Below, piece by piece: positions 54,440-64,000 of a stretch of DNA of 64,000 nt. The notes under the pieces are model-generated. The model was not told where the DNA came from. It saw nothing but the letters and a program-made list of their open reading frames with translations, and searched no databases. Both the position numbers and the translations under genes were made by a program. This DNA comes from Rostrohypoxylon terebratum (Eukaryota > Ascomycota > Sordariomycetes > Xylariales > Hypoxylaceae), in NCBI GenBank assembly GCA_022497145.1, contig MU385882.1, positions 62,001-126,000 on the forward strand. The letters are read 5' to 3'. The stretch's first letter is position 1. Each line of letters starts with the position of its first letter.

Positions 54440-55267
54440 GCTGGGCGCGTCTTGTTTAATCGCCTATTACTGTACCTCAAAGCCTCGACTCCTGATCTTG
54501 TTGCGGTAACCGGGTACCGTACCAGTGTGCACTACCTAATACTACGCTCCAGCGGCCGTGTCGCAAAGTAGGTACGTAGGTGCTGCTGCTGCGTGAGGCT
54601 CAAGAAGGAAGGTGAAATTTCACGAACAAATGAGCAGTCCTACCGTCTTAATAACCCTCCATTAACTACTTCACCTAAATTGCCAACTCCGTTTTCGCCT
54701 CCGGGTCGTGCCCCGGAAGACGCCTCCGACAAAGCCCCTGTCGCACGTCACGACGTGAGGGGGGAGAATTGCGTTATATGGGCATTATACAATACGCTGT
54801 ACCTACCTCGGTACTACTATAGATATGAAAGACGGATCTTACAGGCGTGCTGTGGTTGCGCGCAGGGCGATCGGGGATTAGGAGAGGTAAGGATCGGATG
54901 GCGTGCGAGCGGTGCTGGATTGCGGAAACGGCATGGTCATACCGATCGGCCAACCAACCACACTATGCCAATTTATTGCGTGCCTGCTCCTAATCGGCTT
55001 ACATATAAATATAGTTAGTCGTCTTCGATAGGAAATAACAAAAATTTTGATGGTTCACCAAAGGGTGTGGAATCACCGACTAGGAAGATGGCGTTTAGGG
55101 AGTCGACTAGCCTGAAGAAATAGTCAATTGAACACGTTAGTTTCATACTCTTTTCACATTTATCCATTCACCAATCCTAGCTAGTGGCGCCTCTTATTTC
55201 GGGTATGCTCTATGCCTTTCGTTGATGCTTTATCTCTTCAGATAGGCTTTATGGCTCCATCTCGCTT
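54440..55267. promoter_or_regulatory. DUR3 promoter region
   Basis: 0.8 kb upstream of DUR3 and downstream of PEPP. GATA-like words occur at about 55026 and 55241, and an inverted one (TTATCT) at about 55230. No gene recognised; the 141-codon frame at 54593-55018 has no coding features. Confidence 0.4.
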
Positions 55268-57203
55268 CTAGCTGCTGGAGATAATCTTCTCTATCTCATC
55301 GGGATCTTTGATGGCGTCAGTCAAATTGATAGAGCCGTCTTTGGTGATGAGTAGGTTATCTTCGATTCTATACGTTTCAAGTTAGTATCCCATTGACTAT
55401 AAACAAACAATAAGTGGTATGACAAGAATCAACATACCTTACGCCACCAACGTCCCAGTATTTATCCAGCACTTTCTCGTCGATGTACTTCGAGTGTTTC
55501 GGATCCTTGAGGTAAGGTCTGATGATGAATTCACAGAAGTAGATCTGATGATTCCGTTAGTTTTGGTCATGTTGATAAATCAACGGAGCAACTCACGCCA
55601 GGCTCGACAGTAATCACACTTCCAGCAGGAAGATTTTGTCGGACTCTCAAGTACCTGAAAATCGGATCGGGGTCCGAATAGTTGGGGTGACCTCCGGTAT
55701 CGTGGGTATCCAATCCGAGATAGTGGCCTAGACCGTGAGGCAAGAATGCTGTGCTGGTACGAGCCTCGAGGATTTCCTCTCGGTTGCCCTTCAAGATGCC
55801 TAATGATAATAGGCCATCGATGGCGATCTTGTGTGCAAGTAAATGTACCTCATCCCACGATACACCTTCTTTCAAAACGGCAATAGTGTCCGTTTGCATC
55901 TGTAGGACGATTTCGTATATGGCACGAGATTCTTCTGTGAATTTTCCAGAGATTGGAAAGGTTCTTGTCTGCGATGTGGTTAGTCTACTGATGGCAAAAT
56001 TTGAACTAAATTTTCAAGGATTTCACAAAGCTCGTGGAAATATGCATTCAGGTCACTCACAATATCAGCAGCATAGTTGCTCCACTCAGCACCAGCATCA
56101 AGAAGCAATAGGTCCTTGCCCGTTAGATCCTTATCGTTGTGGACATAATGCAGAGTAGCAGCAGCTCGTCCACTCGCAACAATACTAGGATACGCCTGTT
56201 TCTTGGCCCCGTAATGAATGCTAGTACCGATGAATGCACCTTCAAGTTCATATTCATTTTTGGCATTCTTCACTTTCTCGAGAACGGCCTTATGCGCAGC
56301 GCCGCTGATCTCATTGGCTTTCTTGATGAGAGCGATTTCATACTCATCTTTGATAACTCGACATTCGTCAATTGCCTCTCCAAGGATCGTGAAGTCCTTG
56401 TTGTTAAACTCGAGGAACGTCACTTCATCCGAGACGCGATCGGCGATAGCGAAGACGGTAGACTTGGGTCGGCCTCCAAGTCGAACAAGCGTTGGGTTGA
56501 GCTCGGTAGAGGGAAGAACGGCGTCGACATCGTACTTTGCCAAAGCCTCCTCCACAGACAGTGGCAGACCGGACCAGATAACGGAGTCGGGGTCTATCGG
56601 GGGAATGAAGAGGGTCGAGTGCTCGGTTTCGATATCATAGGTGAAAAAGCAGTCGGCTTCATCCACACCTGTTAGATAAAAGAATGCTCTTCGTTGTCTA
56701 TACGGTTATCGCAATTAGCAAAGCCCAACTGTCATCTGAGCGCCTAGGTATAGCGCCTACCGAAATGGGACAGGTTCGTCGCAATCTTCTAGCAACTTAT
56801 CCGCGCGTCCTTCAAGATACAGTACACCGGTAGCATCGGGGATCTTGGTTCTGATGTATTCGACCACGCGTTTAGCATGCGCTTTGGCCGGATACTTGCC
56901 ACTCAGGACCTTCTCCACGTCAATGTTAGCCTTCGACATCGTAGACCTTGCCGCCGTAGCTACGTCTCTTGTCGCAAATTTTATGGTGCCAGATCGTGAG
57001 ACAACTTCGTAATATGATTGCGGGTGCGGGGTATTAATTTTCGGATCCGTGTAGAGCTTCTGGGCAACACGTGCTCCTATGGTATCTCGAGTAAGACAAC
57101 CGCGGGTGAGTCTTGCGGAAGCTGAAAAAGGTTGAAATAATTTCGGAAGTTCGAGATTCGCAATAATGCGTGAACCAAACTTATTAAGTAAAGTTCGTTT
57201 CAT
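55268..57203 (-). CDS. PEPP: Xaa-Pro aminopeptidase/prolidase (M24B), possibly dual-targeted
   Basis: Five exons: 57203-56761, 56697-56061, 55968-55597, 55544-55438 and 55367-55268, 552 aa from the upstream ATG. A second ATG at 56939 (M-S-K-A-N-I-D-V-E-K-V-L) gives 464 aa, the usual length of cytosolic fungal PEPP. The extra 88 residues are Arg/Ser/Leu-rich, begin M-K-R-T-L-L-N-K-F-G-S-R and are poor in acids at the start, like a mitochondrial presequence. Metal ligands of the pita-bread fold are visible: D in L-L-D-A-G-A-E, D in A-A-D-I-T-R-T-F-P, H in H-G-L-G-H-Y-L-G, E in T-V-E-P-G and E in R-I-E-D-N-L. It cleaves X-Pro bonds, important for proline-rich peptides. All joins are in frame. 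Confidence 0.9.
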
Positions 57204-57960
57204 GGAATGTCACAAGCAACAATCACCTGGCAGTTGACGTTTTTGTGATAGAAGGGACGGCGCGGGGAGCGGGTTGCTGCGGTTAAACAAGCTTTGACAA
57301 ATCAGATTTCAGATAAGAAGTCAATTGCCTTCCATTTCAGGTTATGTAACTTAATGACAGTAGTCGCGAGTGCGGGGCTTCACTATCGCAACCAATTCCA
57401 TCTCATCGATCTTGTGGATGAGTAATATCTCAGATGTTAGTGAACAAAGAATAAATTAGGTAGATAGTACTTCGTAAACCTCATCAAAATTAGGTATATA
57501 GATCCATGTTACATTTCAGGTGCCAATATAGTATATATAGTATCGTATATATACCTAAATATAATAAAACCAATAAAATTCGGGGTATCATGTACGAATG
57601 AGTCCGCCTAAGTTATGCTGCTTTCCTTCTTCGATGGTACCTTCGACAAAGCTGAATGAAATAGCGGCCGCCCCATATAATGCAAGTCTCATATCAGCAC
57701 TTCCCCTTCTCCCTTATGTATTGAGCAATGGGTACCTAATAAATACGCCTCCTGCTGTTATGTTTTATCGCCTTATTTCTTTGAACCTCTAGAGTTTAAA
57801 CATTGGTCGACCTTCCAATTCAGGTCCAAGTTTGAATCCGGTTTTGATATCTTCAGTAAACCCATACAGCACAGCCCCTTGCCTGAAATAATCGCTTGGT
57901 ATATACGTATCAGCGGTTGAGAGGCAGCGAAGAAGTGATCCGGATCGCTCAAGTCCGGGT
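57204..57960. other. Intergenic, PEPP promoter
   Basis: 0.76 kb. Contains the 9-bp-arm palindrome at 57531-57554 and the 3' flank of the cyclin gene. No gene supported. Confidence 0.5.
57531..57554. repeat. Inverted repeat, 9-bp arms (GTATATATA)
   Basis: GTATATATA, six bases, then TATATATAC. Simple AT-rich hairpin. Confidence 0.7.
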
Positions 57961-58974
57961 TTATCCCTTCTTCGGTGGCGCATCTAGTTTGAGTGTCGGT
58001 ATTGCGTCATCTGACAGGTCATTCTGCGTAGCTGCGAAGCCATAGCTTTTCTTCAATGTCTCCCAATGATTCCTCAAAACCTCCTCGCTAATGATCAATT
58101 CGAACCCCGTCAAGAAACAAAAGCTGATCTCTAGCCTCGCCAATTCGACTTCGGTAACACCGCCGACCCGCGCGATCTTAGCGTGCGGATAGCTCAGATC
58201 TTCGAGCGCCTTCATCGCCACCCTCAACCCGGCTAGAAGTAGACGATGACAGTTCCTTCGGGTCACTGGAATTGCACGTTCTTCCACAGCAAGCCGGAAG
58301 ATGTAGTATGATGTCGCTAGATACACTGCTGTCGACATGGGACAGAATCGGTGTATTCGAAACAAATAATCTTCAATACTAATTGGTGGTGGCTTTTTGC
58401 TGAAAAATTTCCGGGTGATGGCGCTATGTTGCTGGTTTAGAGGCTTGGAATTTTCGCCAATAATGATGTATGGCTCAGGGGTGCTTTTTGGCGGAGTGGG
58501 CGTTTGTTTCAGTTGGACGCCATCAATGGGCTGATTAGAGGTCGGCTGACCCGAAGCCAAATTCTGAGCCTTTACCCTATCCTGGGCTTCGGCCTGCTCT
58601 CGCAGCCGGATCAAGCTCTTTTCTGATAGAGAACGGACGATCTCTGCCTTTTCCCTCTGCATACCACGCATATTAGGGATGGTTGGGCTCGTGGGAGGAG
58701 GCGTTGGGGGTATGTCGCCTGTTATTCGAACAAGGGACTCTACGCCAGCGCATAGAAGCTTCAGGGCTGCAATTGGCGGTAGCTTGAAGAGGTCACGCGA
58801 AGACGGGCTCGGAGCGGCAGCAAGCGGGGGCGGCGTCCGGGCTTGACATGCCAACTTAGGGTCTGCCGCAGGAACTGGGGGCGGAGGAGGCGAAGTCGGT
58901 GTCGTTTTTGCCTTTTCCTGTTCTTGATCTGCATGTGGCGCTTGAGCGTCTGAGTGACCTGCGTCGTCCGCCAT
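57961..58974 (-). CDS. Pho80-like cyclin (PCL family)
   Basis: Single exon, 337 aa from the ATG at 58974; an in-frame ATG at 59013 would add 13 residues. Regulatory subunit for a Pho85-type cyclin-dependent kinase, as in phosphate or glycogen control. The Pho80-type cyclin box covers about residues 197-307: P-P-I-S-I-E-D-Y-L-F-R-I-H-R-F, M-S-T-A-V-Y-L-A-T-S-Y-Y-I-F-R-L, N-C-H-R-L-L-L-A-G-L-R-V-A-M-K and G-V-T-E-V-E-L-A-R-L-E-I-S-F-C-F-L-T-G-F. The N-terminal 190 residues are Pro/Ala/Gln-rich and disordered with a short coiled stretch at about 105-135. It resembles the Pcl6/Pcl7 group more than Pho80 itself because of this long head. Confidence 0.88.
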   Translation of the reverse strand: MADDAGHSDAQAPHADQEQEKAKTTPTSPPPPPVPAADPKLACQARTPPPLAAAPSPSSRDLFKLPPIAALKLLCAGVESLVRITGDIPPTPPPTSPTIPNMRGMQREKAEIVRSLSEKSLIRLREQAEAQDRVKAQNLASGQPTSNQPIDGVQLKQTPTPPKSTPEPYIIIGENSKPLNQQHSAITRKFFSKKPPPISIEDYLFRIHRFCPMSTAVYLATSYYIFRLAVEERAIPVTRRNCHRLLLAGLRVAMKALEDLSYPHAKIARVGGVTEVELARLEISFCFLTGFELIISEEVLRNHWETLKKSYGFAATQNDLSDDAIPTLKLDAPPKKG

Positions 58975-59271
58975 TTGACTCCTTTGTGTACCTTGCTCCT
59001 TCTCTCGAAACAAAGACTCGTCGGGGTGGTGGTATCTCGCAGTAATACGGCAGACTCAAAATGTACGGTATGGATGAGTTGACTAAGATCGCAGAGTCGT
59101 AATAGGTAATTCGGTCGCTCGATGGAAATCGATATCCCCAAACTTCGATTCGGCCTGTCAATTTATTCCACCATGCATTATTCTTGTTTTGTTAAGTTTC
59201 TATTCCCGGTCCGCCTCTTGGCTCATAATCTCACAAAAAACAGAGGCGCAAATGACCACGAATGTACTGAC

Positions 59272-59307
59272 ACGTCCAAGGTGTCCAAGGTGTCCAAGGT
59301 GTCCAAG
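59272..59307. repeat. 9-bp tandem repeat (GTGTCCAAG)
   Basis: Nearly four direct units of GTGTCCAAG, the first imperfect. Confidence 0.85.
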
Positions 59308-59628
59308 GATAGCCGCCGGAAGCTGCGTATTAATCGCCCGCTTATAGTAGTAGCCCAACAAAGCTACCCGATCTGCCCGAACAATGGCGATAGAACATGG
59401 TGAGAACAAATAACTTTGAGTTGTTTCTTTCGCTGTTGCCACTCATCAGGAAGAAGTCCTAGGTGACGGGTGGGATTGAGTTCCAGAGCTGGCGCATGCG
59501 CGCATGCGAGGTTATATATACAATTAGTGGTGATATTCACCCGTGTGACAAGTGAACTTCCTCGTGGATACGAGGTTGGGGCGGTCAAGGTCGAGGTCGA
59601 GGCCGAATGGAGAAATCTACCAAGATAA

Positions 59629-59672
59629 GTAAGAATAAGAGTAAAAGTGAGAGTGAGAGTAAGAGTAAGAGA
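59629..59672. repeat. Purine-rich hexamer tract (AGTAAG/AGTGAG)
   Basis: Degenerate tandem of AGTAAG, AGTGAG and AGTAAG-like units, all purine apart from periodic T. Confidence 0.7.
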
Positions 59673-62600
59673 GGAGAGACCAAAGCCAAAGTACAATGAG
59701 GAGGGGACGAGACTCGAGGTAGACAGAAGCAGCAAGCCGGGTTGAGTTTTTTTTCCTTTAGTCTTAGTACCGAGTTTCCTGTAAGTGACCGCGTGTGACC
59801 ATCCATGGATCTGTTGAACCTACAAACTCAAGTACTTAAACAGCCACTAGGTACAGAGTTTAGTGCCCCGCTTGCGCTAATAAGATTCTAGGCCGGGGCG
59901 AAATGGTAAAAATATGGGGAACGAATCGGTCCTGAATGTAACTAAGGATAGAACTACCTAGTAGTAGTAGAACTGAGGGTAACAAAGACCAAAGACAACC
60001 TGAAATCAATATGAGCACTTTGAGACAATTTGGAAGTTGCAGCCCAACGTCGAGACTAAGACAACCCAGACAACTTTGACAACCTTGAACCTCGAAGCTG
60101 TCCAGACTCCACTGCAGAGATACATGCACTACCTTAGTATACCTGCACCCTATCTGCAGTATTTCCTGCAGGTTCAGAAGGGCTCGAGACCCTGATCAAG
60201 GATGCGTTTAGTGCGGTCCCTAAATTGGATTTCCGCAGTCCCGGCCCCCACCACCGCTTCTGTTGTCTCCTCCCACCACGCGGCTTAGATCCAACAAATT
60301 CCTCCATTGCCTTGAGGACAGCTATTAAGCGAGGAAGGGACGGACAGATGGAGTTTAAGAGGACTTGCCAATTGCTCAAGGATGACGATTATAGAGAAAG
60401 ATAAAGATAAAGAAGCATCCGTGTCGAGGTTTAAGTGGTCCAATTCCAATATCTTATCGTTAATATAGTCAAAATGGAACCCCTTACAATACCGGTTTAC
60501 AGGTGACAACAGTCCATATTCAAACGCTTCATTCGTTCTTCGTTCATTAGTGACGTTCTACAAAGCATCCAAACATGTACGAGCCATGCAAGCAACCAAC
60601 CAGCAATTCCCAAGACTAACATGTACCGAATCTTGGTCCACGGTCGATCAATGGTTAATACACCAATCGGTTGCGTTTACTATTACTTCATCTTGTCACA
60701 AATGAGTACGATCAGTATAGTCCAAGTACATAACGTGTTTGCTACAGCCTACGACGGGGTTCGGTTCTCCAAATGCTAAGGTGCCTAGGTGCCTAGGGGT
60801 AAGAGATAAATACGATGAGGGGAATCTAATACCCTTTATGGAATGCATGCTACACACCTGGGCAGTTAGGTAGTACTACTACGCATGACACTGGGCACCA
60901 GGGGCGAGGGATTTGCGTGGCAAGGTGACATTCCGCATCCACTACGAAATGTGCGATTCTTAAAATCGAAAGTGGATAACACGATCCCACGTCAAGGCTT
61001 CGTAGACAAATGGTATTATTGAGTGTATGCCATATGGAAGCTATTCATAGATCCGTGGGTAAGTTACGATGAGATGCTCAAAATACTTAAGTCTTAGGCA
61101 CGTATCTTGCCTAAGGGTCAAAAATGCATTCTCCTCTGTCTCTTAGGGGCCTGTATGAAATCAATAGTGTCTAGGACTCTAGGTAGGTAAGCTTTCAGAT
61201 CTAAATCAAATCGGCCGTATCCATATGACCTGTTTTCTTACCCGCTCCGGCTTGACACAACGAGGGTGGGCACCAACTCGTAAGACCCAGATCGTATGCT
61301 TGTAATTGAGATATCTGCAACATACATAGTAGGTAGGTAGCAGTAACATTGAAGATATCGGGATTGCCCTACAATGTAGTAAAAACCATTGAGAAGATTA
61401 CAACCTTAACGAATGTAACTGCCAAGAGGATAAAGGGGTAAAAGGGCGCATCTCATTAGGCAGTTATAGATTTCCTTCCCCACGATCTCCAATTCTTAGG
61501 TGCCGCCGCCCCTATAACCGCCTCCCTAACCGTCTCCCTTTTGCCGGAGGCTAGCTGGATCAAACACGCACTTTCAATCTTGACCTTTATATACCAAAAT
61601 CAACCTCCGCCTCCTTCTCAGGTCTCCAAGAACTTGTCTGCATTATCTCTGCAAGCGATCAAAAGGTACCTATCACCACCCTCACTCTCGTCGCTGACAC
61701 GCATCGCTCGCTTAGACATACCTATCCCAATCCCATCCCTTGGCAATACCCCAGATATATCCATGATCGACAATCTTGTCAACGCAAACCCCGCGAAGTC
61801 TGGCGTCTGTCCTGCAGCCCCTACCCTATGAGATTCCAAAGCTGTCTTTTCAGCCTAGACATATCCATCCCTGATCGGCCTAACACGCCCGGCTCTGCTT
61901 GCATGCACATGCCTCCTAGACACGAACCTTCAAAAAAAGGGGGGAGGAGAATCTTGGTTTGACAAAACAGCGGGAACGATAATACCGTCTTTCCGCAGAC
62001 CATCCATGGAACTCGTTGCTTTTTTTTTTCCGCAGCGCGCACTACAACCAGGTCTAGGGACTAGGTACCCCAAGGCGCCGTAAGACGCCCTCTGCTGGGT
62101 CCTCCAGGGCAGACGCAGCGCCAGAGAACCCCCCCATGCCCCCCTCCCCTTTCTGCATAGCGCCGAATTTTAACGGGTGAACCGCTGTCTTAGCATGCCG
62201 TGAGAGAGAGATCGGCGAAGCGATCCTTCCCGATATCTACGCAGGCAGTAGGTATACCTATCCTATAATCTAACATGTACGAAATCCGATGACTCACGCT
62301 CCAATTACATAACCCAACCTTGTCAAGATCGCGATGAGTAGAGGTATGGATGGTAATACCGCAGGTCTTCCGACCAAAAGGATTCCTCCAACACGAGATG
62401 AATGAAAAAGGTGCGGTAAGACAAATATCAAAGCACCACCAACATTGACCGGGGAAGGAAGTGATATTTCTAGGTTAGGCGCGATATGGCCGTGCTTATG
62501 TTGGAGTAGAATTCCAGGCAGGTTTTGGATTGAGCCCAGATCATTTGATTTCTTACTTACCTACTCAATACTTCCTACATAACAAAGACATTAACAACGT

Positions 62601-62831
62601 AGTAATCAATCACTTCAAATCACGGAATGCTCTTGTGAACGCGTTGGAAAGGTCACTATTGTATATTTCACTCCTATTGCGTGTTCTACCTAGTTACAAA
62701 CTACCTAAGCCTTCCAGGATAGCATAGCGACTTGATAAATACCGCAGTCTTCTCGCGTTCCGCCAATTGTCATTCGATCTCTATATATGCCCAACTCTCC
62801 CGCCATCCATGAATATCAGCTACAGAGACAT

Positions 62832-64000
62832 TTATGAACCAAGGTTGACCTTGCAGTCCAAGACAGCGCTCTGGCCGCCTTTGACCGCCTTCACAGCTTC
62901 ATTGATAGTCCGCTCCAAGTCCTCTACCTTGTCCACTCTTGCGGCGAACAAATCACCTCCAGCGGCAGCCTTCGCAATGCCCGAGTAGTCCGGCACGGGG
63001 TTAAAGGAAATGTTGATATCTTCGTTCGTTGCCTTAGAGGCTAGGCCGTCCGGATGCACGAGCAACATAGATTTCCGCGGAGCGTTCCAGCCTGCATTAT
63101 TAATCAGCTAAGCTCTTCACAGAGCGGTTTAAAACTTTAACTTTATAAGGGGCATATTTTACCTTTGTTGTTCAAGACAATAGTCAAGATCGGGATGTCA
63201 TAGCGCTTCGCAATCCAATACACGCTACCGGGAACTGAGAAAAGGAATGTGCCATCGCCCACAATTTGCACAACGAACTTTCCTTTGTTTTTACCGCCAT
63301 TCTGAGCGTCCGACGCTAGCTTAATTCCCAGAGCGCCGCCACCAGACCATCCAAGTCCGCCACCACCGCAGTTGATCCACGAGCCCGGCTCTTCTGGCCG
63401 TATGTTATCGTGCACGAATCCGGTATTTGTGACAGCCTCGATAGCCCAGATCGTGTCCTTTGGACACAGCGATCTCAGCGTCTTGCAGAGGTGTCCCGTG
63501 CCGAAAGATCCATCCTCGGCTGGCTTCGTGTTAGCTTCGATGGTAGCTAAGCGCTCCTTGTAAGACGCCTGAAGAGCGTCCCATTTCTTAGCGATAGCCG
63601 AGGAGTCGAGGGATGCAACTTGGGTCTTGGCGTCAGATGTGATCTGTTCAACTGCCAACAGCGCATCTGCACGATATCTTTGCTTGGCTGGCACGTAGAA
63701 CAGCGGCATAAGCTGTTTTAGCGGATCGACATCGATGTGGAAAATTTTGGTGCCGGCCTTCGGCTTATTTAGCGTGGGGATCCAGGGGACGTCACAATCC
63801 AACATGAGAATGACGTCCGCCTTCTCTATTGCGGGATCGATACCATATCGAAGTCCGAGCCAGCCGGGATGAGACGCAGGGAAACACATATCGCTACCGC
63901 CGGTATCAAGCACGCGTAATCCCTTTACGGTATTTGCTAGCTCGACAAGTGCGGCAGGGACTTTCTGGTTACGACCTGCGAACCCCGTGATGAGCAGCGG
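62832..64000 (-). CDS. Thiamine-diphosphate-dependent enzyme (acetolactate-synthase-like), partial
   Basis: The N-terminal part runs off the right edge. Visible exons: 64000-63163 and 63091-62832 (71-nt intron), 366 aa. The central domain (G-L-R-Y-G-I-D-P-A-I-E-K-A-D-V-I-L-M-L-D-C-D-V-P-W-I-P, F-H-I-D-V-D-P-L-K) and the C-terminal TPP-binding domain (G-D-G-T-F-L-F-S-V-P through L-N-N-K-G-W-N-A-P) match the acetolactate synthase/benzoylformate decarboxylase superfamily, with the G-D-G...N-N motif that holds Mg-TPP intact. The segment N-C-G-G-G-G-L-G-W-S-G-G-G-A-L-G lies where such enzymes have G-x-M-G-x-x-x-P-A. The exact reaction is undetermined; biosynthetic Ilv2 is unlikely given the divergent sequence. 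Confidence 0.82.

Larger units (their letters stand above)
58975..62831. other. Large gene-free stretch
   Basis: 3.9 kb from the cyclin start to the TPP-enzyme stop. I see no exon series or RNA gene. It holds a 9-bp tandem repeat (59272-59307), a purine-rich AGTAAG/AGTGAG tract (59629-59672), two AGGTGCCT units near 60778-60793 and many TAGGTA words. Small open frames (61541-61831, 62530-62727) lack features. Probably includes the long cyclin leader. Confidence 0.45.

Noticed and set aside
1..64000. tRNA, rRNA and other structured RNA genes
   Set aside because: I looked for tRNA T-loop (GGTTCGA-type) and box elements by eye and found no pair in the right spacing; a covariance-model search would be decisive.

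Overview
This is a nuclear DNA window from a filamentous ascomycete (Pezizomycotina). The evidence is short GT-AG introns of about 50-160 nt, often with CTAAC-type branch sites, together with fungal-restricted families: a WOPR regulator, a HET-domain protein, a PXB/DUF3818 protein, a Ser/Thr-rich GPI protein and carboxypeptidase S1. The mix resembles Sordariomycetes, possibly Xylariales, but the species cannot be named from this sequence. I found no tRNA, rRNA, CRISPR or intact transposon. Exon boundaries were worked out by hand from splice motifs and reading-frame continuity and have not been checked against RNA.

Left part (1-8 kb): two paralogous amidoligase-fold proteins (131-1433 and 4450-5671) flank a gamma-glutamyl cyclotransferase-like gene (2107-3171), all on the + strand. 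Pairing an amide-bond-forming fold with an enzyme that opens gamma-glutamyl bonds is the most suggestive functional association in the window. A secreted EGS-repeat protein follows (6963-7814).

Middle-left (8-25 kb): a PXB/DUF3818 protein, a divergent mitochondrial-carrier-like protein, a TauD-type dioxygenase, an orphan copy of the C-terminal tail of fungal sterol-glucosyltransferase-like proteins, a dimeric alpha/beta-barrel protein, mitochondrial tRNA-modification enzyme MTO1, cardiolipin synthase CRD1, and a Wor1/Ryp1/Sge1-type WOPR transcription regulator with a very long upstream region. Three or four of these genes are mitochondrial.

Centre (25-44 kb): an approximately 5 kb stretch without convincing genes, then tyrosyl-DNA phosphodiesterase TDP1 (7 exons, N-terminal UIM), a PNRC-motif (Edc1-like) decapping factor, an inverted-repeat MITE-like element, RING-box protein RBX1, signal peptidase subunit SPC1, a CorA-type magnesium transporter with a uORF-containing upstream region, and a HET-domain protein.

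Right part (46-64 kb): a GPI-anchored Thr-rich wall protein with an HsbA-like head, a secreted carboxypeptidase S1, a DUR3-type urea transporter, an Xaa-Pro peptidase (PEPP) with an apparent optional mitochondrial presequence, a Pho80-like cyclin, a 3.9 kb gene-free stretch, and a TPP-dependent enzyme cut by the right edge. Carboxypeptidase, DUR3 and PEPP together would fit scavenging of peptide and urea nitrogen, but this is inference. Intergenic spaces carry many copies of short TAGGTA/TACCTA words.
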